From positions 177,747,330 through 177,811,329 of the forward strand of contig NC_066581.1 of the NCBI RefSeq assembly GCF_024323335.1: 64,000 nucleotides of DNA, written 5' to 3'. Positions 1-10,028 of the stretch are shown in pieces; positions within the stretch are counted from its first letter, which is position 1, and each line of letters starts with the position of its first letter. This DNA is from Lathyrus oleraceus. Taxonomy: Eukaryota; Streptophyta; Magnoliopsida; Fabales; Fabaceae. Below the pieces are notes generated by a model. That model was not told where the DNA came from. It made no database searches and saw only the letters and a program-made list of their open reading frames with translations. The position numbers and the translations under genes are program-made.

Positions 1-758
1 TTACCGGAAAAGTTACTAGGTGACAAATGATACTGACAGAGTATGACATCCAATACACTTCACAAAAAGCCATCAAGGGAAGTGTCTTGTCAGACTATCT
101 TGCAGAGCAACTGATTGATGATTACCAACCTATGAGGTTTGACTTTCCTGATGAGGACATCATGTTTCTCAAATCGAAAGATTGAGAGGAACCACTCCCG
201 GAGGAGGGGCCTGACCCTGAATCCAAATGGGTTATGATGTTTGATGGGGCGGTCCACGTCAATGGTCGCGGAGTTGGTGTAGTGTTGATCACACCGGAAG
301 GGGGTTCATATGCCATTTGGTGCCAGAATAACTTTTCCCTGCACCAACAATGAAGCCGAATACGAAGCTTGTATCCTAAGACTTGAGGAAGCCGTCAAAA
401 TACAGATTAAATCCCTGGATGTATACGGGGACTCAGCTTTGGTCATCAATCAAACCAACGGGAAATGGTGCCATGCTGGAACTACGTACCCAGAATTGAC
501 GTATCTCGGTCAGAGACGAATGAAGAAAGCATTTGGTCAGAAAGTGCGCCCTCGGGGGTATCAAGTCGGTGAATTGGTACTCAAAATATTTCTTCCTCCC
601 AACACAGATCACAGGGGCAAATGGACACCGAACTATGAGGGTCCGTATGTGGTTAAAAGGATTTTCTATGGCGGAGTTTTGATGCTAACAACCATGAATG
701 GCGAAGACTTCCCATCCCCTGTCAACTCAGACGCAGTTAAAAAAAATACTTCGCATAA
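1..758 (+). pseudogene. pol remnant: RNase H joined to integrase C-terminus
   Basis: The first 300 bases encode the link between the two RNase H domains and the start of the archaeal-type RNase H (MMFDGAV supplies the first catalytic Asp). A TGA stop lies near 184. A frameshift near 300 moves the rest to the frame from 310, where NNEAEYEA (catalytic Glu) and YGDSALV (catalytic Asp) are visible. Near 475 the reading jumps straight to the integrase C-terminal region (RMKKAFG, GKWTPNYEGPYVVKR), so the RNase H end and the integrase zinc finger and DDE core are deleted. Two extra A residues in the A-run at 738-745 shift the frame past the expected stop (TAA 756-758) and open a false extension to 888. 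Non-functional. Confidence 0.85.
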
Positions 759-885
759 AATAGACCCGCTGGACGATAAAAAGAATAGTCCAAGCAAAAA
801 AGGGCATCCCAACGAACCAAAAAAAAAAAGAATAAAGAGGTTCGGGCAAAAATTAGGGATATATAAAAAAAAAGAGTACACCCGG

Positions 886-978
886 TGAGTCGAAAACCCA
901 AAAGGACGGCTCAGGCAAAAATGGGTATCCCGGTGGATTGAAAACCCGAAAAGGGGGCGATCCAGGCAAAAGTTAGGG
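886..978 (+). other. Post-integrase hairpin module (element 1)
   Basis: Two imperfect inverted repeats follow the pol stop. TGAGTC (886-891) faces GGCTCA (908-913) with one G-T pair. TGGAT (934-938) faces ATCCA (960-964). Each encloses GAAAACCC(A/G)AAA-type sequence and each is followed by AGGCAAAA. The same module occupies the same place in elements A and D with different arm sequences. Role unknown. Confidence 0.6.
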
Positions 979-1524
979 AATAAGCAAATGACTGTGATCT
1001 GAGTTCATCAGTGTTATATCACCGTTTCATTCAATCCGGCAATCTTCGAAGGTTAAAGATCGACTAATCATCCACTTCATAAAGCAAGATGAGCAGAGCG
1101 TCTTGAGGACATACGAGTCATAGCAGAGTCGAAACTCAGTGGGACCCCGTATCCCCATTGCCATTAGGATAGTTCTTTTTTTTATAGCGATCACCTCTTT
1201 TCAGGGATCAGCTTCCTGATACCCTCGCCTATTCCTGGCACAAATTTTCTCCCCAGTAAGAGTCGAATAATTCAGTTAAAGAGCCTCTTTATTTTTCATT
1301 TATCAGTTTGTTTGCAAAAATGTCCGAATTTTTGATAAAACATATTGCATATGAACATAATGGTGGCTTTTGCAGATGATTTGCACAGGAAAACATTTAA
1401 AATTGCTTTGAATGTGCTTAATCCCGGACGGTGAATTCAAACCGAGTAATTCCCCCGAGGCATACGTGTATTTTTGGTTGCAGGTCACAGGAACCGGATG
1501 CCAAGTCATGAATCCTCATCCCTA

Positions 1525-2040
1525 AGCGATTGACAAAGTCTCTCCTCAGCAGGGCATGTTCCCCAACAGAGTTGACAGTATCCAGACTGTCTATCCCCAG
1601 TAGAGTTGACAGTATCCAGACTATATATCCCTAGCGAAGTTGACAGTGTCAGACTGTACCTTCCTAGCAACAGTGGAGTGGTTGCATAACCAACGGACAA
1701 GAGGGTAGTGTTCCCAGTGTTCATCTCATTCCCCAACAGATTATTTTTAGCAGATTTGTTCTAATCCCCAGCTTGAGGACGACTAGCAAGTTCATATCCC
1801 CAGCAAAAGTCGTTTCCTACGACATTTCCCCAGGAAGTGTTTTCCCCACAGACTCTCCTCACAGAGCCTCGCCGAACCAAGTTTCCATAGTTGATACTCC
1901 CCCCGCAAGGTCAACTTTTCAAGCAGCCAATTTATTTTTGGTGGCTCATTGGTCCCGGCAGACGGATCATTCCCCACAGAGCATTCAAGGATTGATACAG
2001 CGATCTGTTCCCTACCGGAGTTTGCTTCCCCTAGCAGATT
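1525..2040 (+). repeat. Degenerate C-tract repeat of the 3' UTR
   Basis: Units beginning with a pyrimidine plus CCCC or CCTA and continuing AGCAGAGT-like recur every 25-45 bases (for example near 1560, 1595, 1628, 1770, 1798, 1830). Several are followed by GTTGACAGTATCCAGACTGT, which contains ACAGT facing ACTGT. No credible reading frame is present. Similar units occur in the 3' UTRs of elements A (about 31020-31560) and D (about 52160-52640, minus strand). Confidence 0.6.
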
Positions 2041-2166
2041 TCTTTTTTTATTTTACACCATGCATAGCATTTGCATTCGCATGCATATCATATCAAGCAT
2101 ACATATAAGCTGATAAACAGGTTCTTTCAAGCAGACTGAAGAATTACTTTACAACCAAGGTCATGA

Positions 2167-3035
2167 GATCCAGCCAGAGGATCAAGCGTGAGTGATCCAG
2201 CCTGAGGGTCATTTTGAAGATTCAGCCTGAGAATCGTTTTCCTGTGATCCAGCCCGAGGGTCACTTTTTGAAGATTCAGCCTGAGAATCGTTTTCCCGTG
2301 ATCCAGCATGAGGGTCATTTTTGAAGATTCAGCCTGAGAATCGTTTTCCCAAGAGTCAGCCTGAGGCTCAATTTGAAGATTCCCCAGTGAAGTCGCCTAC
2401 AAGCTTTATTTCCCCAGCAAGTCTAATTGAGGAGTCGTTACAACATGTTCTAGCCCGAAGAATATGTACGAAGCCCAAAAGTGGAATATGCTCGAAGCTG
2501 CATATCTAATATGAAGGTTGGGTGTAGATTTCAAAAAAGGGTCAACCAGCACATGCCTCAGATGCGGGATCCTAATGATGGGAATTTATCATCAAAACAA
2601 TCCAGACCTAGCCAGAAGATCGAAATAGATTCAGCCAGAGAATCGAAACAATCCAGATCTAGCCAGAAGATTGAAGTCAGGTCTAGCCCGAAGACCGGAA
2701 ATAGATTCAGCCAGAGAATCGAAACATCGAAGTAGATTCAGCCAGAGAATCAAATTAAGTTCAGATTCAGCCAGAGGATCGACACTCCAGATCTAGCCAG
2801 AAGATCAAAGTCAGGTCTAGCCCGAAGACCGAAAATAGATTCAGCCAGAGAATCAAAGGAAATAGATTCAGCCAGAGAATCGAAACGAAGGAGATCTAGC
2901 CAGAAGATCAAAGAAGATCTAGCCAGAAGATCAAAATCGTATCCAGCCCGAGGATCAAAATTAATATCCAACCAGAGGACTAAATTGAGTATAGGTTCAT
3001 CCAGAGGATCGAAACTCCAGATTAAGCCAGAGGAT
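2167..3035 (+). repeat. Array of about 26 short inverted repeats with loop AGCCNGA
   Basis: Each unit is a five-base arm, a seven-base spacer AGCCAGA/AGCCCGA/AGCCTGA, and the complementary arm. Arm types include GATTC/GAATC, GATCT/AGATC, GGTCT/AGACC, GATCC/GGATC and GAGTC/GGCTC. Up to about 2370 the units alternate in a block of roughly 53 bases. From about 2605 they are packed every 20-35 bases with short A-rich spacers. A few units have a mismatched arm (near 2605, 2955 and 3020). Open frames across the array on either strand result from repetition and are not genes. Confidence 0.85.
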
Positions 3036-3187
3036 CGGAAGAAAGATAAACAACGCGGTGTATTTCCGCGTTTTTGTGGTGTTCTCGGAGCGCAAATTTT
3101 CGGTCTATCTTTGGTATTCAATCACAGCTCACCCCGTTTGTCTGATAAGCTGTTCGCTTTCATCCTACTCGGTTTAGCTGATGATTG

Positions 3188-3199
3188 AATAGGGGCAGC
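3188..3199 (+). promoter_or_regulatory. Polypurine tract of element 1
   Basis: AATAGGGGCA ends two bases before the TG of the 3' LTR. The same ten bases occur just before the 3' LTR of element A (33376-33385), which supports its role as the plus-strand primer. Confidence 0.75.
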
Positions 3200-3283
3200 T
3201 GTAACACCCCAAAATTTGCCCTCCTCATTCATGCATTCATTTAGCATTTCATATTGCATTTCATCATGTCAATCAGAATTAGA

Positions 3284-3349
3284 TCCAAAAAAAAAAATTT
3301 AATTAATTAATTAAATAAATAATTAAATAAATAAATAAATAATAAAAAA
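3284..3349. repeat. AT-rich microsatellite
   Basis: A run of A followed by TTAA and AAAT repeats, only A and T for about 60 bases, inside the LTR just upstream of its TATA box. Confidence 0.85.
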
Positions 3350-3399
3350 TCTTGGACTTGGACCTTTCTCAAAAGCCCACTAAGCTACCAATATTAGCC

Positions 3400-3407
3400 T
3401 ATAAATA
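3400..3407 (+). promoter_or_regulatory. TATA box of the element 1 LTR
   Basis: TATAAATA in the context CCTATAAATACTAG, about 200 bases into the LTR. The match is good. Transcription would start some 25-35 bases downstream. The other Ogre-type LTRs here carry the same octamer or a close relative. Confidence 0.6.
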
Positions 3408-4861
3408 CTAGAGTTTCATTGAAACAAAAGCCACACAGAAGAGGAGAAGAAGGAAGAGATGCAAAATACTCTGAGGTTTCCTTGGAACAAAACCCTGGAG
3501 GAAAAAGAAAGTGAGAGAAGAGTCAACAGAGTTCAGAGCAACCTCCGGACACTGAAGGGAACTCATTGGCAAAGAACCAGTTCTACCTCATATAAACCCT
3601 GAGATTGTTCTGCAAACCCCGGTGCAATCCAATTTCAATCAAGCTCTCCAATCAGGTTTGCCCTATATCCATCATCTCTATGCATTCAAATTGAATTTTC
3701 TGAATGTATGAGGTATTATGGGTGAATTTGATACCCTTTTGATGCATATGTTTAACAAGAGGTTTAGGCCTCCTACCCTTGGTTTTTTTTCTTTGTGAAT
3801 TGAAAGGGCATGATTCATGTGGTTACATTTTGATTTGGGGGCAACTCTTGGTTACCCTATCTTGTTTCACTAACCCTTTTGTTGAGTTTTTGTGAAGGCA
3901 CATGACTTTTGCAGGGATAACTTGCGTGGTTTCCCACTTTATTTGTGGGATAACCCCTGGAGGTTCATTCCGATTACCTGTACTGACTCACTTTTCTTTG
4001 ATGGCATTAGCTTGGAAGGATCTCAGGGTTTCCCATTCCTCTAATTGCTGTTATTCGGATCTTTATCCGCGTGGTACTTTTACATTTTTCCCGCATTTTA
4101 CTGCTTTCCTAGCTGGAAGACCTCGATAGGAGGCAACGTTCGAGCCCCTTGGTGGCATTTTACTTTGAGATACATGTTTTGTGTTTTGTACTCATATCCC
4201 TGCAGGTAGTGCGGTTCCTTCATCAAGGACTGCCCTTTTGCCCTTGAGCATCCCAAACCCTAAAACCCAAAGCAACACGCTAACTCCTTCTACTACAGGC
4301 GAGTAAGTCTCCAAAGGTCGAGCATCCGGTAGATTGCGTAGTAACGTCGTTCGTCCAAAACCCAATCCATAACCCTGTAGTTAGCCGAACTACGTTTTGC
4401 TCTGATTCTCAGGCCAGATGAGATACGTAGGCATAAGATGCGATGTCTTAGCGAGCACACATCCCCTAACCCATAGGTCATCCGAGCTACGAAGACTCTG
4501 ATTCTCATATTCAGATGAGATACGTATGCAGTGGATGCGACATCCGCGCGAGTCATTTTCATTTAACCCTTTTTTTTGGCAAACAGCACAAGATAAACCC
4601 ACACCCTTTAGACGAAAACTACAAAAGTGGATCCCGTAGAGTACTACGGATGCGTAGGGGTGCTAATACCTTCCCTTCGCATAACCGACTCCCGAACCCA
4701 AGATTTGGTTGCGAGACCCCGTCTTGTCCTTTCCTTTTTCAGGTTTACTCCGAGCGTTTCCTTTCCCTCCTTTGGGATGAATAACGCACGGTGGCGACTC
4801 TTCTGTCTTTTTCTTTCGCAGGTTATTTTTTTTTTCGCACTGTATTTTTCAGGTTGCGACA

Positions 4862-7800
4862 AAGTTGACCAGTCAAGTCATTTGACTAAGCTAAGGATCA
4901 CTGAGATACAATGTTTGATGTGTTTGTCAAATGAAGATGATACGAAGAGAAACAATGTTCTTAGTAACCATATGAACAACTTTCATGTTCATTAAAAATC
5001 CATTTGAAACTTGGAGGGTCATCATTCATTTCAAAACAATATAGGTCATTTTGACTAAAACCCTAATTTTGGGTCAATTTCCCAAGGACCTAACTCCCTT
5101 AATTTTTATGATTTTGAGCTGAGACAAAATGAATTGGAAAGCTTAAGATGTATAATTCAAATGTTATGTTGGACAAAAGTTCATAATCCCAAATGAAACA
5201 CATGTGATAATACAAAACATTATAGGTCACTTTGGACCTAAGTCATTGAATTTTAAAAATGCCCAACTTCAAGTGCCCATAACTTTCTCATGAAAAATCC
5301 AATTGATGCAAACTTTGAGTCTAAATTTATCATCTTGAAAAGATATACAACATTTATGTTGGAGGTTTTTCCATTTGAAGCTTGCATCACTGAAACAGAG
5401 GGGCTTGAAGATGCTTACTTTTGGTGAAAATTTTCAAAGGGAACCTAGACATGTTTTGTACCCAAACCTTCACAGCCAGTTTTCATAAATTCCCAATTGC
5501 CAAATGAATTTTTTCCCAACATGACTTTTGTTCCTTATTTCAAGGGCTTTCCAACCATTAGTCACGTTAATTTGTTGGACTTTCCATGTGTGAGTTTGAA
5601 AGAGCTTTTTGCTTATGTTCATTTTTGCATTTCACATTATAACTTTGTGTGCAAGCTTGTGTAATCCCTTGTGCATGTCCAATTTACTTCCATTTAATCT
5701 CAGCATGGATTTCCATTCATTATTGGGCCTCACATGCGTCTGTACAGGCCCATGCAAGGAGGATTCAAACTTCATGCACACGAAGGAAGCATTGCCTTGC
5801 ATCACATTTCAGCTATAAATAAGAGTGCATTCTCATTCAAATGGCAACCAAGTGGAGATCTGAATTGCTGCTGAATTGAAATCCAAACCCCCATTTAAGG
5901 AATTTTCAGTTTTCATTCTCTTTTTCAAGCTTGAATTTCAACATCATTAGTTGATTTTCAAAGCTCAATTCCTTAACCTAGTATCACTATCACACTTCCA
6001 AATCAAAAGTTGGAGAATTCGCGTTGTTTAAAACTGCATTTCAGACGTAGAACACCAAACTTTCTTGATCTAGATCTTGCAATATGATATGAATCTTTTT
6101 GCTTTGTGTGGTTTTCTGAAGTCCTCATACTTGAGGCAGGCCAATGGTTGTCTTAATTTTGCAAATCGTGCCATTTCAGTTCATGCACCATGATCTTCAA
6201 GCTCATGTTTCTCTCTAAATCGGAACAGGGGTGATGTACATCACTTCAACTGCATTTTTATTTTCATTGCCATTTGATTTCCTGTGCATGGTGGCCGGAT
6301 CTTGTTGGATCGCCGGAGAAGATGGTGGTTTCCACCACCATCCCCACCTGGTAGCCTCCCAGCCATTGGATCATGCATAAACGTTTTAATCTTGGCCTTT
6401 CATTATGTTGACTCATTTAAATGCAAAGTGTAGCGCGCTTGACTTAGGTCTATCATGTGACTGCACCTCTGAGCCCTTGATGCCTTGCCACGTCAATTAT
6501 TGAAACCATCTGAGAGCGCTGGTTTTTTCTATTTTTCTTATTTTTGTTTCAATTTCAGTTAATTTCTTTTATTTTCAAAAATTCATAAATATTTTATTTG
6601 AAGTCACAAAAATACTAGACCAATGCCAAAAAATTTCTTGAAAAATCTAGTTTCATATTTTGATTTTTAATTATTTTTGTGACTTCATTTAATATTTTTT
6701 GTGAATTATTTGGTTTTTAATAGTTTTAATTCATTTTAAAATACTTTTTGATATTTGAAAAATCCAAAAATATTTTCCTAACACATATGGATCATGATAA
6801 GTCAATGAAAAATAGTCTCATCAATTTCTTATTTGATTTGAGATTTATTGGAGATTTTAATTCATAGTGTTATTTTTCATTGTTTTTAATTGTTTTAAAA
6901 TAGTTTCTGATTTCAAAAATTATTGAAGAAATTTGTCAAAGCTTGTTTGACCATGTTAGACCTAGTAGAATTTAATTGGACTTGTTGAAGTTAATTTGAA
7001 TTAAATTTGAGGTTTTACCATATTTTGTTTATTTTATTTTGCATTTATTTTTAATTCAAAAATACCAAAAAAAATATGTTTGACTTGTTGACTTGTAATC
7101 TTCATTTCTCTTCTGTTTAGCATTGGTTGATGATGACTTGGTTCACATTTGATCAATTGAGTTTGATACTTTATTTTTCTTTCCATCCATTTCTTCTTCA
7201 TCTCATTCATTTTATTTTTGGCCAATGAGTTAATGTCTTGTGGTTAGTCTTGAAAAATGAGAGGTTTAACCTTCTTTGATCCAAACCAAACTCTACTTGA
7301 TCCAAGATCAAGAGAGTTGTTTTGTGTCCAAGATAGGTTGCTTCTTGGTCAAGCAAAAAACCTAAAGTCCATACAAGGCCTTTCTCTTTTCTTTTGATAT
7401 GACAAGTTTTTGGAGCTTGGCTTACTAGTCATGATCTCTAACTTATGTTTATTTTCCTATAGTTTTATTGACCGCCTCAGATAGGTGTGACTACTACATT
7501 AGTCCACTTACGATTGCTTAACATAGCGCTACATTGTCTTATGACAAACTAACATAACCACACTAATTAATAACTTTAATTTGAGCATTTAATTTCTTGC
7601 CCTTTACTTTTAATGCAATTATTTTCTTGCTCATTTATTCATATTGCCTTTTCAGTTTGCTCACTTGAACATATTTTATGTTTAGGCCATTTTCCTTTTG
7701 CTCATTTGAGCTCATTATTATATATAAATATATTGTTGTCTTGTGGTTGTATTGTCTTTGTTTTGTGTGAACCCAATGAAAAAAGGAAAAAAGACTTAGA

Positions 7801-9112
7801 ATTAGGACATACCTATGCTTAAAGGAGTTCAAGAGCAATTAGGGATCATGCCTTTAGAATGCTAAACTTGTTGAAGAGCAACTAGGCCGCATGCCTTTAG
7901 AATGCTAAATCTCAAAGTTGTCTTCAAAGAACTTCCTTCCCAAAACTTATTCTTTGTTCATTCCTCTTATTGTGTTGTGAACTTTTTGATATTTTTTCTT
8001 GTGTGATCGGGATTCCATCTTGAGATAGTAAGGAGGACCATTGTCATGAATAGCCAAGTTAAGAAAGACAAGCCAAATGGAGATCCTAGGAGCTTGAATC
8101 TACATATTTGTGATTGCTTGTTTGTTTGCTAAGTCCAAAGGAAAGGAGCATCTTGAATCATCTCTATGATTTCAAGAAAAGGAACTCCAAGGGTTTTATC
8201 TTCTCCCTTATCTTTGTATGCTTTAGGACTAGCCCTTCTCTTCTTCTCCTCACTCTAACCCAAGCCAAAAACTTTTCTTTCAAACTTTGACATTGTTTCA
8301 AACTAGAAACCTAGGCCTTATGCCTTTGACATTTCAAAATCTTTTCACTAATACTCATTGTGAATAAATCTTAATCCAACTTTGACTTCACTTTGTAAAT
8401 GCCTCTAACTTGTAAATGTAACTCACTTCAAGTTGGTTTTTATGGTTCCAATGGCAACCTTTGTTTAAACCTTTTTCGTTAAACATTAGTCATAGGTTTG
8501 AGTTATCATAGTGGTTGATGTAAATCTCACCTTATCCTTAGTGATTGGATTATAAGTCTTCCATACTTATTATAGGGTTAACCCTCACTAGTATGTTGAA
8601 GCCTTCCTCACATGGTGTATTGTTGGTTTAGGTTGAGTTTTCTCCCTTTGATAACAAAAGACCTTAACGCTTTTGGTCAAATCAATTCACCAATCTTTGA
8701 GATTTTTACCCCGAACTACGAGGTTTTGATCCTACCTTTTGTGATGGTACGTAGGCAATGGGTTCATCCATTCAAACAACAAATTTGTAAATAGAATTTA
8801 TTCTTTTCTCATCTCCCCAATCATTTGCACATATTTTCATAAATACCAACCTACAACACATATTTGCAAAAAGAGGTTCCCTTATAGTACTAAGGATGTT
8901 TTGGGTGCGTAAAACCTTCCCATTTCATAACCAACCCCCTTACCCAGTTATCTGACATTTTTATTAGTTTTTGATTTGATAAAACTTCTTACTCGACTTT
9001 TATTCGCTTTTTAGCCTTTCCTTTGGACAAATAAGAGTGCGGTGGCGACTTGAATTGTATGTTTACTTTTGTTTTAGTCAATAAACCTAAAGGTAACAAA
9101 AACCCGGCTACA
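4862..9112 (+). repeat. 5' LTR of element A, missing its first part
   Basis: From about 5075 it matches the 3' LTR (33660-37753) nearly throughout and ends CGGCTACA. The stretch 4862-5075 is absent from that 3' LTR but resembles the interior of solo LTR S1, so it belongs to the LTR and the 3' copy carries a deletion. The start TGTAAGACCC is absent because element 1 interrupts the LTR. Landmarks are the TATA box at 5814, GGTACGTAGGC near 8746 and GCGGTGGCGACT at 9039-9050. There is no coding capacity; short open frames here are chance. Confidence 0.85.
5814..5821 (+). promoter_or_regulatory. TATA box of the element A 5' LTR
   Basis: TATAAATA in AGCTATAAATAAG. The same octamer is at 34406-34413 in the 3' LTR. 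Confidence 0.6.
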
Positions 9113-9118
9113 GAAAAG

Positions 9119-9136
9119 TGGCGACTCCACTGGGAA
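9119..9136 (+). promoter_or_regulatory. Primer-binding site of element A (tRNA-Arg type)
   Basis: TGGCGACTCCACTGGGAA lies six bases after the LTR end. It is complementary to the 3' end of a plant tRNA-Arg including CCA, the primer reported for Ogre elements (recalled, not searched). Element C has the related site TGGCGACTCTGTTGGGGA. Confidence 0.8.
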
Positions 9137-10028
9137 CCTAAATGTTTCCTAGTGGGTTCAGCCTACTTTTTGCCTGTATATGTTGTATGTTTATATCTAT
9201 TTGTGACATATTTTTGTGCAAAATTGGGATGACTATATTGTTTGTAATGTATGAATTGCTTGAAATATTAATTGCTTGTATGCTTGGTGGTTTCTTGTGA
9301 GATGAGTTCTATACCCGAACTCGAGTGCACTTATGATAGAAGAATGGGATAGTCTTGTTGACTTGTGTGGGGTTATTCCTTAGCAAGTTGACTTGCAAGC
9401 CTATTCACTTGGTGGAGGTCTTGTTGGGATCAATAATGTCACACGAGTAGTCGTGGTTAGGCATTACTCTTTCCAATATAAACCTTAGAAGCCAAGGACC
9501 TTAGATACCTAGCCCATCTTGGCCTATTTTAGGACGTAGTGCGAAGGTCGTTCAAGTGTAAGATTTGATACGATTGTTACACGATACTACACTAATAAGA
9601 GTCTATCTTGAGAATATTTTTGGAGGACGAGTAGTCTTTTTATCTGATAATATCCGAAAGATGAGATGATGACTATGGGGACCCTTTTTAGAACATAATT
9701 GTCAGGTTTAACCATAGTACACTCCCTTTAGGTGGTTCTTAACCGAGACTTCATGCTCGTGACTTACAACAAACCCTTGATTCGCGGTTGATCTGTTCTC
9801 GTACATTCTCAATATCAATGGAACTTGGGTGTTGATAAGGTGTAAACCATAATCCACCAAAATGGATGATTGATATTGACAATGATGTGAGCCATCCCAT
9901 GACCTTTGTATGGTGTGACTTGCTTGATCCTTGAGTGTGATTGTTGCATCCATGCATTCATTCGCACCCATATCATCAAAAACAAAATTTTTAAGGAACT
10001 TAAGAGGTCTATTTGCAAATTTTTAGAC
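9137..10028 (+). other. Untranslated leader of element A
   Basis: About 0.9 kb between PBS and ORF1 without a convincing gene. It is conserved with the leader of element C on the opposite strand (46800 down to 45965), including CCTATTTTAGGACGTAGTGCG and the stretch on an immobile-looking track ending at ORF1. Small open frames on the minus strand around 9700-10078 are not conserved as proteins. Confidence 0.6.

Larger units (their letters stand above)
1..4861 (+). mobile_element. Element 1: 3' part of an Ogre-type (Ty3/gypsy, Tat) LTR retrotransposon
   Basis: What is present, in order, is the end of pol, a GAAA-tetraloop hairpin module, two kinds of repetitive 3' UTR, a polypurine tract and a 3' LTR. 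The 5' half lies outside the window. The assignment rests on the archaeal-type RNase H followed by an integrase C-terminus closely resembling those of elements A and D, and on an LTR that begins TGTAACACCCC. The LTR end at 4861 directly meets sequence from the interior of element A's 5' LTR, so this element is probably nested in A. The expected target duplication would be AAGTT at 4862-4866, but its partner is off the window. Confidence 0.85.
3200..4861 (+). repeat. 3' LTR of element 1 (1662 bp)
   Basis: It starts TGTAACACCCC after the polypurine tract and ends TTGCGACA. The solo LTR S2 has a similar start (TGTAGCACCTC) and end (ATGCGACA) but is 4761 bp, so this copy is either a shorter subfamily or internally deleted. 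It contains a TATA box, an AT-rich microsatellite, two copies of GAGATACGTA(G/T)GC (near 4418 and 4515) and CACGGTGGCGACTC near the end, which repeats the first nine bases of the Ogre primer-binding site. Confidence 0.8.

Noticed and set aside
2590..3035. CRISPR-like array of short repeats
   Set aside because: Spacing is irregular, repeats are palindromes with variable arms, there are no unique spacers of constant size, and the setting is a plant retrotransposon 3' UTR.
2750..3121. Minus-strand open frame of 123 codons rich in FDLLARS repeats
   Set aside because: It lies across the hairpin array; the repeated peptide is a by-product of the repeat and has no independent support.
4293..4995. 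Overlapping open frames near the end of the element 1 LTR
   Set aside because: GC is locally higher so stops are rarer. No similarity to a protein family is visible, and related LTR S2 does not keep the frames.
9119..9136. tRNA-Arg gene
   Set aside because: Only 18 bases complementary to the tRNA 3' end are present, next to an LTR; this is a primer-binding site, not a gene.
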